Below are positions 1-5,875 of a stretch of 8,477 nt of DNA, piece after piece. The stretch covers positions 1 through 8,477 of the forward strand of contig CAZAEQ010000078.1 in assembly GCA_964484185.1 (NCBI GenBank), read 5' to 3'. The notes beneath the pieces were generated by a model. It searched no databases. It was not told the origin of the DNA and saw only the letters and a list, made by a program, of their open reading frames with translations. A program made the translations under genes and the position numbers. This DNA is from F1-120-MAGs238 sp964484185. GTDB taxonomy: Bacteria > Planctomycetota > Phycisphaerae > Phycisphaerales > UBA1924. Numbering within the stretch: the stretch's first letter is position 1; each line of letters starts with the position of its first letter.

Positions 1-39
1 GAGACAATGGTGCGCGTAAAGCAGCCGCCAGTTGAGTAG

Positions 40-1584
40 TTACTTCTTAGGCGGCACCATCATTGATGCGGGAAGTGGCTTGACGTCCATGATTACTGGC
101 AGGTGATCGCTGCCGAGCGTGTCTTCTCTCGCCAATCCGGAACGGAAGAGCGCCTCATCGCTCATGATTTCAGTATCGAGCACAAATGCACGCGTGAGTT
201 CCATTGTTGAGGCAGAGTACGTGAGGTAATCAAGACGACCTGCGGAGAACTCGCTCTGACTATCGACCCACGTGTATTTGGCGGTATCGCCGAGCACGGT
301 TGGATCAACAACCAGAAGATCATCACCCTGATCGAGCTGGGACCGGAGCATGTCGAGCGGCGGACGCGAGCCGACGAGATTGAGATCGCCACCGAGAATG
401 ATCATATTTGCCGGGCTTTGCGTGAGTCCGGCGGCCATGGCTTCGTTGATCGATTGGGCTTCGCGCCTGCGGAGTTCATCTTCGGGACCGGTGCTTGAGC
501 CGCAGCATTTCAGGTGGACAGAGCCAACTGCGATTTTCCCGAGTGGTGTTTCAACTGTTGCCCCAACCCAGCGCGGGCTCCAGGGTTTGTCGCGGCCGGG
601 CATGCCTTCGACAGCTTGCGCGGATTCTGAGCCGAAGCGGAATGTGCCGTGGCGCGAGATGATCGCGACATCGCCGCCGGGGCTGGCGACAACGCTCCAT
701 GCGGTTGGTGACGGAACGAGGGCGGTGAACCAGCTTTTGAGGACCGCGACATCGCCATCCCATTCCTGCACCAGAACGATATCTGGATTCACAGATTCAA
801 AAATTCGCTTGAAAGTTTCTGGCTTGGTCAGCGGTTTGCTCTTCAGGACGTTGTAGGACATGATGCGAAGTTCATCGGGGCCGTGGCGTGGAACTTCTTC
901 GGCGACGATAAACGGGCGATCAGATGCGGCGGGCGCTGGCGGTGAAGAGATCCCGAATGGATCGGCGTATCCGACGATGCTGCCCTGCTTATCGAGCAGA
1001 CAGAATGTGCCTTTAACAAGACCGGTAGAAAACAGTCCTTTCTGCGGCAAGTGCGCAGCAGAAATGATGTGGCGCGAGAGGCGGAATTCGTACCAGGGCG
1101 CGGCGTAGGTAGGCGTGAACATGACATCGCGCGGCTCGCGGCTGAGCAATGTGCGCTTGCCTGTCGCATCCATCGAATAAAATGCGACACCTTTTTTCGC
1201 GGGACCGCCCGCATCATCGAGGGGCGAGAGCTGAATTTCAAGATCGATCCCGAGCTTCTGCTCGCGACCTTTGGAGTCTTTGCCAAGATATGTGTAGCGG
1301 CCAGTGGATTGATCGCCATCGATGTCGAGTGCAACCGCGACGGTTTCAGGTGCGGCCTGCAATGCGAATTGTTCATTCTCAACACTCACGCGGAAGTACG
1401 CGAAGTGTTCATCCATCGCGATGGAGGCCTGGGCGGGCCAGTCCTTCACGCTCCCATCAAACTTCATTTGCTGGAGGGCGTGGCCTTCGCGGTTTGTCAC
1501 TGTGCAACTGGCGACTGCAAAGCCAGCGGCGAGAATGACGAGTCCGACGCGGGCACGATCAAGAGGTGTAGGTGGAGAATCCAT
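40..1584 (-). CDS. Lipoprotein with N-terminal CBM9/DOMON-like domain and C-terminal endonuclease/exonuclease/phosphatase domain
   Basis: A 514-residue exported hydrolase of the endonuclease/exonuclease/phosphatase (EEP, DNase I-like) superfamily. Residues 1-27 look like a lipoprotein signal: two Arg, a hydrophobic stretch, then the lipobox V-A-S-C with Cys27. Residues about 38-210 form a beta-rich domain (DGSVKDWP, then VALDIDGD and LGIDLEI) resembling CBM9-like or DOMON-like domains; this is pattern recognition only. The EEP domain runs from about 239 to 503. The expected active-site residues are visible: Asn245 (SYNV), Glu274 (VQEW), His357 (SVHLK), Asp400 and Asn402 (GGDLN), Asp452 (RLDYL), Asp493 and His494 (SDHLP). 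The superfamily cleaves phosphodiesters in nucleic acids or phospholipids, or removes phosphates. The substrate cannot be told here. The start is supported by GAGG at 1592-1595, seven bases upstream. It lies 42 bases after the toroid gene on the same strand, so co-transcription is likely. The hydrolase fold is secure; the N-terminal domain is less so. Confidence 0.88.
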   Translation of the reverse strand: MDSPPTPLDRARVGLVILAAGFAVASCTVTNREGHALQQMKFDGSVKDWPAQASIAMDEHFAYFRVSVENEQFALQAAPETVAVALDIDGDQSTGRYTYLGKDSKGREQKLGIDLEIQLSPLDDAGGPAKKGVAFYSMDATGKRTLLSREPRDVMFTPTYAAPWYEFRLSRHIISAAHLPQKGLFSTGLVKGTFCLLDKQGSIVGYADPFGISSPPAPAASDRPFIVAEEVPRHGPDELRIMSYNVLKSKPLTKPETFKRIFESVNPDIVLVQEWDGDVAVLKSWFTALVPSPTAWSVVASPGGDVAIISRHGTFRFGSESAQAVEGMPGRDKPWSPRWVGATVETPLGKIAVGSVHLKCCGSSTGPEDELRRREAQSINEAMAAGLTQSPANMIILGGDLNLVGSRPPLDMLRSQLDQGDDLLVVDPTVLGDTAKYTWVDSQSEFSAGRLDYLTYSASTMELTRAFVLDTEIMSDEALFRSGLAREDTLGSDHLPVIMDVKPLPASMMVPPKK

Positions 1585-1591
1585 AATGAAA

Positions 1592-1595
1592 CCTC
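1592..1595 (-). promoter_or_regulatory. Ribosome binding site of the EEP lipoprotein gene
   Basis: GAGG on the minus strand, seven bases before the ATG at 1584. It lies inside the 42-base gap after the toroid gene. The gap shows no hairpin or T-tract, so readthrough from the upstream gene is plausible. Confidence 0.55.
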
Positions 1596-1626
1596 AGTTA
1601 GGTAGTTGGGGAAAGAGTGTAGATGC

Positions 1627-2814
1627 TTACTTGCTCGCAGCAGCCCAGGTTGCGGGAGCGGGTGTATTGGGAGCCATGAGAGCCTCGAGAGCAAATGCCG
1701 TCCCAAAGTTGGCGGTGCGGGGGAAGACGCGATCGTTCCAGGAGCCATTCTCAAGTTGAACTAAAGCGAGCAAGTCATTCAAGCGGCGGCGGTATTCGGC
1801 TCTTTCCGGCTTGGGGAGTAGTTCGACAGCCTGAGCCGCGTAGCGGTGGCCGTAATAGAAGTAGTACGGGGCGATGTTGTATGGGGGGATGTGCGTGCCG
1901 GGCTGGGCGCGACGCTTGTTGAGCCACTCCCAGTGGACAATGAAGACATCGACGCTGGAACGGACGCGGGCGAGATCGCCGCGACCGGCGAGGTAGAGAG
2001 CAGTTTCACACGCGGCCATGCGTGCGGCGTTGGAGGGGATTTTCTCGCCGCTGGGGCCGGTCGATTTACCCGCATAGGTGAACGAGCCGGTTGGACCGCG
2101 GGAAGACTCAAGGAAGTCGAGCGCTTTTTTCACCGTCTCGTCGTTGATGTTCATGCCGAGCTTCTTGGCTTCGAAGAGTGTCTGCAATGTCGGCGCGGTC
2201 ATGAAGGTTGAGGGGTTTGCGACTTTGTCTTTGCCTGCGGGGCGAGCGTAATTCCAGCCGCCAACTTCGGGGATTTGTGTGCGTTCGATTCCGTCGAGGT
2301 AGAACGCGCGGGCCTTGGTGATTGCATCTTTCTTGTCTGGCGGCATGGCGCCAGCTGCTTCGAGCTTACAAAGGAAGTGAAGTCCGTAGGTGTATCCCCA
2401 GCCGCGGACGTCGTATCCCGCGTCGTAGTCATCGATGCTCATGAGCGGGTGCGTGATCTGGGCACAGACGAAATCTATTGCTCGCCCCACTGCTTGCTGG
2501 CGAGCTGGGTCTTTGTCGTAATCAGGAGCATCGAGGAGCGTTGTGGCGGCGATGGCCGTGCCGCCGACTCGATAGCCGATCGGGACTTCGTTCTTGACGC
2601 GGTAGACACCTTCGTAAGGCCATTCGGATTTCAACTCGTTTTTTGGGTCGGTGAAGTTTTCCTGCATGCCGAGCAGGAGGTCAACGCCTTTGGTGATTGC
2701 GGCGGCGGGGTCGAAAGCCTTCGCGACTATTTTCGGCGCGGGGGGTTCGGTGGCCGGATCGGCGGCGAGGGCGAATTGAGAGGTGATGAGGATGGCGAGA
2801 GCTTGTGTAAGCAT
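1627..2814 (-). CDS. Exported alpha/alpha-toroid protein, prenyltransferase/squalene-oxidase-repeat type
   Basis: A 395-residue protein with a probable cleavable signal peptide (hydrophobic residues 3-17, cleavage likely after A-L-A at 15-17). The rest reads as a helical toroid related to terpenoid cyclases and prenyltransferase beta subunits. Evidence is spaced aromatic/Gly motifs: GWGYTYGLHFLC (138-149), GGWNYARP (185-192), GSFTYAG (243-249), and a QW-type motif Q353-xxx-G357-x-W359 followed by a helix ending FALEAL. It is much shorter than squalene-hopene cyclases (about 630 residues). I see no canonical DXDD acid motif (SIDDYDAG at 127-134 only loosely resembles one), nor a prenyltransferase zinc site I can defend. 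Enzymatic cyclisation is therefore unlikely to be assignable. Such short exported toroid proteins are common in planctomycetes and mostly uncharacterised. The gene heads a probable two-gene transcript with the EEP lipoprotein gene. The ATG has no Shine-Dalgarno sequence, and the frame shows no better start in the bases I read upstream. The n-region lacks a positive charge, so the start is less certain than the gene. Confidence 0.82.
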   Translation of the reverse strand: MLTQALAILITSQFALAADPATEPPAPKIVAKAFDPAAAITKGVDLLLGMQENFTDPKNELKSEWPYEGVYRVKNEVPIGYRVGGTAIAATTLLDAPDYDKDPARQQAVGRAIDFVCAQITHPLMSIDDYDAGYDVRGWGYTYGLHFLCKLEAAGAMPPDKKDAITKARAFYLDGIERTQIPEVGGWNYARPAGKDKVANPSTFMTAPTLQTLFEAKKLGMNINDETVKKALDFLESSRGPTGSFTYAGKSTGPSGEKIPSNAARMAACETALYLAGRGDLARVRSSVDVFIVHWEWLNKRRAQPGTHIPPYNIAPYYFYYGHRYAAQAVELLPKPERAEYRRRLNDLLALVQLENGSWNDRVFPRTANFGTAFALEALMAPNTPAPATWAAASK

Positions 2815-2960
2815 TGCGGAAGTGTACCAGAAATAGGAATGGGAAAGTTGAAGTGAGCTGATATTCGGGGTGAGTTCGATGGGGATAATGAACTCCTGAT
2901 CCCGCGAAATTGGTTAGAATGCCGGGGTTGCCAATTCGATCTACCACGGTCAGGAGAGAT
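2815..2960. promoter_or_regulatory. Divergent intergenic region between the toroid and GH95 genes
   Basis: This 146-base spacer must carry the promoters of both divergent units. On the plus strand, TAGAAT at 2915-2920 is a possible -10 box for the fucosidase gene, but no good -35 is seen 16-18 bases upstream. On the minus strand, TACACT (plus coordinates 2821-2826) lies six bases before the ATG of the toroid gene and could drive a leaderless transcript. I see no clear operator palindrome. The promoter calls are weak, but the location of the region is certain. Confidence 0.4.
2952..2958 (+). promoter_or_regulatory. Ribosome binding site deciding the GH95 start
   Basis: AGGAGAG sits two bases before the ATG at 2961, with its GGAG core about five bases away. 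The open frame continues upstream to a TTG at 2910. Only the ATG at 2961 has a ribosome binding site, and it also puts a typical lipoprotein signal (MRLKLFF...LIGC) at the very N-terminus. Confidence 0.7.
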
Positions 2961-5753
2961 ATGAGACTCAAGCTATTTTTCGGGAAGACGATAGCGAGTG
3001 CATTCGCATCAGCGCTGTGCCTGATTGGATGTGTCGATGCAAAAGGGGCCGCACCGGAAGTGGCGAGGCCTGCCCTCACGCTTTGGTATGACACGCCAGC
3101 GGAATTGCAAGGCGGCTGGACGCAGGCGCTGCCCGTTGGCAACGGCCGGATCGGGGCGATGGTCTTCGGTGGCGTACTTGAAGAACGAATTCAGATTAAT
3201 GAGAACACGATCTGGGCCGGTCCTCCGTTCCCCAAGCAACCTGAAGACGCCGCGGTGCATCTGGCCGAAGCGCGAAAGCTTTTCTTTGCGGGCAAACCCG
3301 CCGAGGGTGAAGCGCTTGTGAAGAGCAAAGTGCTGGGCACGCGCATTTCGCCCCGGAGCTATCAGCCGCTGGGAGATTTACGTATCACGCAACTTGTACA
3401 AGGAGTTGCGCTGGCGACTCCACGCACACTCGCCGCCTGGAAGCGAGGGCCAGTTGGAAAAGAGATTCTGGCAGAACAGACCAAGCCGAGCTATGACGAT
3501 TCAAGTTGGAAACTCGCAAGTGGCGAAACCGACCGAGCCGTTCCAGAAAAGAGCGCGGTGGTGTTCCGCACGAGGATTCAGGTGACCGAAGCAGAGATCG
3601 CGGCGGGACTCTCTACGTTGCGGCTCAGCCCCATTGATGACTTTGCCACGATTTATCTCAATGGCATGGAAATTGGCCGCACCAGCGATTGGTCGAAACC
3701 GCACAACCTCTCTATTGGCAAGATGCTCCTGGTCGGCACCAATGACATTGCAATTGCGGTCAGCAACAACGGTGGTCCGGGGTATCTGGCCAAAGAGATC
3801 CGCCTGGAGGGCAATGGCCCTGCCACAAAGAACTATCGACGCGAGTTAAATCTCGACACTGCCATTGCAACTACCACGTATGAGCTTCAAGGTGTGACGT
3901 ACACACGCGATGTCTTCTGCACTGGAAATGAAGATGTGCTCGCGGTTCGGATTACTTCATCGCAGCCAGGCAAACTCTCGTTTGACCTTCAGCTTGAGCG
4001 ATCAGAACGCGCGGAGTCCGCTGCGCAAGGCAACGAGATCACTCTTCGCGGCAGAGCTGCTCAAGGCAATGCCCACCTTGGTGTGCGATTTTCTTCGCGA
4101 GCCCGACTCATTCCTGAGCGAGGAACCATTTCTGCCAGCGAAGCGACGTTGAAGTTGCGCGATGCGGATGCCGCCACGATTTTCGTTTCAGTGGCGACCG
4201 ATTTCAACCGCGACAACCCAGCGCAGCCGCTTGTCAGCGATATTGATGCAGCGTGTGTGGTATATCTGGATGCCGCCGCGGGTAAGACTTTTGCCAAGGT
4301 TCACGATGATTCTGTTACAACACATCAAGCCTTATTCCGCCGAGTCTCACTCGACCTGGGTTCTTCTCCTGTGATCGATCAGCCCACGGATAAGCGCCTT
4401 GCACGCGTGCAAAAAGGTGAAATCGACCTTGCCCTTGAATCGCTCTATTTTCAGTACGGTCGCTATCTCCTTATTTGTTCATCGCGGCCCGGTCAGCAGC
4501 CTGCGAATCTACAGGGGTTGTGGAACGAGCACATGGAAGCGCCGTGGAATGCTGACTACCACACCAATATCAACTTGCAGATGAACTACTGGCACGCAGA
4601 GGTCACGAATCTCTCCGAGTGCCACGAGCCATTCTTCTGGTACATCGAAGGTGTGCGGCCGGCAGGGCGCGAAATGGCGCAGCGGCTCGGCTGCCGCGGT
4701 TTCTGCATGGGTCATGAAGGCGATGCCTGGCTGTGGACGGCGTGCGTCGGTGAACCGATGTGGGGCATGTGGCCGATGGCTGCGGGCTGGTGCTCAGCAC
4801 ATTTCATGGAGCACTATCGTTTCACGGGCGATCAGATGTTCCTGCGCAATCGAGCGTTCCCAGTTCTTTCTGAGGCGGCACAGTTCTATCTCGATTGGCT
4901 TGTTGAGAACCCAAAGACTGGTCAACTTGTTTCAGGCCCCACTACTTCTCCAGAGAACTCATATCGCCTCAATGGAAAAAACCTGAGCCTGTCGATGGGG
5001 CCGTCCATGGACCATCAGATTATCTGGGAGACTTTTACAAACACGCTTGAAGCTGCGACGGTCCTGAAAATTGAATCGCCGCTAATCGCGGATATTCGCA
5101 AGAGCCTGGCAAAACTCGCGCCGCCTGCGATTGCGCCAGATGGTCGATTGCTCGAATGGGATCAGGCATATGAAGAAGCCGAGCCCGGACACCGCCACCT
5201 CTCGCATCTCTACGCTGTTCACCCCAGCAATCAGATTTCGCGGAACAAGAGCCCCGAGCTCTACGATGCCGCGCGCAAATCCCTCGATTATCGCCTCAGC
5301 CACGGTGGCGGTCATACGGGCTGGTCACGTGCGTGGATCATTAATTTCTTCGCACGCTTTGGAGATGGTGAAAAAGCACACGAGAACATCGCCGCACTTC
5401 TTGCGAAATCGACGTTGCCGAACCTCTTCGACAATCACCCACCATTCCAAATTGATGGCAATTTCGGCGGCACAGCTGGCATTGCCGAAATGCTCATTCA
5501 AAGCCACGAAGGCGATACCCATCTGTTGCCCGCTCTCCCAAGCGCATGGCCAAACGGCAAAGTAACCGGCCTCCGCGCACGCGGCGGATTTGAAGTTGAT
5601 ATTGAATGGGCCAACGGCAAACTCGTGAACGCCACAATCCGTTCCTTCAACGGCAACACCTGCAAAGTTCGATGCGCGACAATGTCAGTTGAATTCTCAA
5701 CAAAGTCCGTCCACACTCACCGCCTGGACAGCACACTCAAAGTTGTCCGGTAG
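2961..5753 (+). CDS. GH95 alpha-L-fucosidase lipoprotein with nested jelly-roll-like domain
   Basis: A 930-residue glycoside hydrolase of family 95. Members remove terminal alpha-L-fucose (classically alpha-1,2-linked) by inversion, and some act on alpha-L-galactose. Residues 1-24 are a lipoprotein signal with lipobox L-I-G-C (Cys24), so it is probably membrane-anchored outside the cytoplasm. The N-terminal beta-sandwich starts near residue 38 with the family hallmarks WYDTPA, LPVGNGRIGAMVFG and QINENTIWAG. It is interrupted at about 146-289 by an extra domain, then resumes at YRRELNLDTA. The (alpha/alpha)6 catalytic domain covers about 480-820. The key residues known from Bifidobacterium bifidum AfcA are present: Asn536 and Asn538 (HTNINLQMNYW), the general acid Glu665 (TSPENSY) and Asp832 (FQIDGNFGG). 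HRHLSHLYAVHP and HTGWSRAW are also family motifs. A C-terminal beta domain ends the protein. Family assignment is very secure, while fucose versus galactose preference and natural substrate are inference. It is transcribed divergently from the toroid gene and ends at a shared terminator. Confidence 0.95.
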   Translation: MRLKLFFGKTIASAFASALCLIGCVDAKGAAPEVARPALTLWYDTPAELQGGWTQALPVGNGRIGAMVFGGVLEERIQINENTIWAGPPFPKQPEDAAVHLAEARKLFFAGKPAEGEALVKSKVLGTRISPRSYQPLGDLRITQLVQGVALATPRTLAAWKRGPVGKEILAEQTKPSYDDSSWKLASGETDRAVPEKSAVVFRTRIQVTEAEIAAGLSTLRLSPIDDFATIYLNGMEIGRTSDWSKPHNLSIGKMLLVGTNDIAIAVSNNGGPGYLAKEIRLEGNGPATKNYRRELNLDTAIATTTYELQGVTYTRDVFCTGNEDVLAVRITSSQPGKLSFDLQLERSERAESAAQGNEITLRGRAAQGNAHLGVRFSSRARLIPERGTISASEATLKLRDADAATIFVSVATDFNRDNPAQPLVSDIDAACVVYLDAAAGKTFAKVHDDSVTTHQALFRRVSLDLGSSPVIDQPTDKRLARVQKGEIDLALESLYFQYGRYLLICSSRPGQQPANLQGLWNEHMEAPWNADYHTNINLQMNYWHAEVTNLSECHEPFFWYIEGVRPAGREMAQRLGCRGFCMGHEGDAWLWTACVGEPMWGMWPMAAGWCSAHFMEHYRFTGDQMFLRNRAFPVLSEAAQFYLDWLVENPKTGQLVSGPTTSPENSYRLNGKNLSLSMGPSMDHQIIWETFTNTLEAATVLKIESPLIADIRKSLAKLAPPAIAPDGRLLEWDQAYEEAEPGHRHLSHLYAVHPSNQISRNKSPELYDAARKSLDYRLSHGGGHTGWSRAWIINFFARFGDGEKAHENIAALLAKSTLPNLFDNHPPFQIDGNFGGTAGIAEMLIQSHEGDTHLLPALPSAWPNGKVTGLRARGGFEVDIEWANGKLVNATIRSFNGNTCKVRCATMSVEFSTKSVHTHRLDSTLKVVR
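3396..3827 (+). other. Nested galactose-binding-like domain inside the GH95 N-terminal domain
   Basis: About 144 residues (146-289 from the ATG at 2961) separate two halves that are contiguous in typical GH95 proteins: YQPLGDLRIT before and YRRELNLDTA after. The insert has a pattern of its own: YDDSSW, AVVFRTRIQV, LRLSPIDDFATIYLNG, EIGRTSDW, and LLVGTNDIAIAVSNNGGPG. This succession (YDDSsW, FR, D-x-x-x-x-Y-x-N-G-x-x-x-G, G-x-N-x-I-A-V) resembles the jelly-roll sugar-binding domain of family 2 glycosidases and the domain inserted in sialate O-acetylesterases. A glycan-binding or structural role is inferred, not shown. Confidence 0.7.
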
Positions 5754-5785
5754 AAACGCACGGTTTGATCGCACGCAAAAAGCAA

Positions 5786-5815
5786 TACGGCTCGATGCCG
5801 TCGCATCGAGCCGTA
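5786..5815. terminator. Bidirectional intrinsic terminator between convergent genes
   Basis: A perfect 13-bp stem (TACGGCTCGATGC at 5786-5798 paired with 5803-5815) closes a four-base loop, CGTC. On the plus strand it is followed by a T-containing stretch (TGATTGTTTGAT). On the minus strand it is followed by TTGCTTTTTGCG, a better T-tract. It starts 33 bases after the GH95 stop codon and lies 61 bases beyond the stop of the convergent gene, so it can end both transcripts. Confidence 0.85.
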
Positions 5816-5875
5816 CTGATTGTTTGATCTCACCCCGGGAGGGAGACGGAGTGGACCATCAGAAAGAGTTCGCAA

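Noticed and set aside
1..39. A short plus-strand frame that ends with TAG at 37-39 and is open to the left edge, possibly the tail of a convergent gene abutting the EEP gene.
   Set aside because: Only twelve codons are visible, too few to judge coding character, and no family motif can be read.
843..1385. A minus-strand open frame of 180 codons in another frame of the EEP gene.
   Set aside because: It overlaps the true reading frame fully and its composition (many Ser, Arg, Pro) is typical of an out-of-frame translation.
1627..2814. Squalene-hopene cyclase or protein prenyltransferase as the specific function of the toroid gene.
   Set aside because: The protein is too short for a cyclase, shows no canonical DXDD motif, and carries a signal peptide unlike cytoplasmic prenyltransferases.
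2275..2856. A plus-strand open frame of 193 codons opposite the toroid gene.
   Set aside because: It is the antisense shadow of a well-supported gene in GC-rich DNA, with no recognisable motifs and no ribosome binding site.
2910..2960. A longer GH95 protein starting at TTG 2910.
   Set aside because: The added 17 residues would bury the lipoprotein signal, and the ribosome binding site fits the ATG at 2961.
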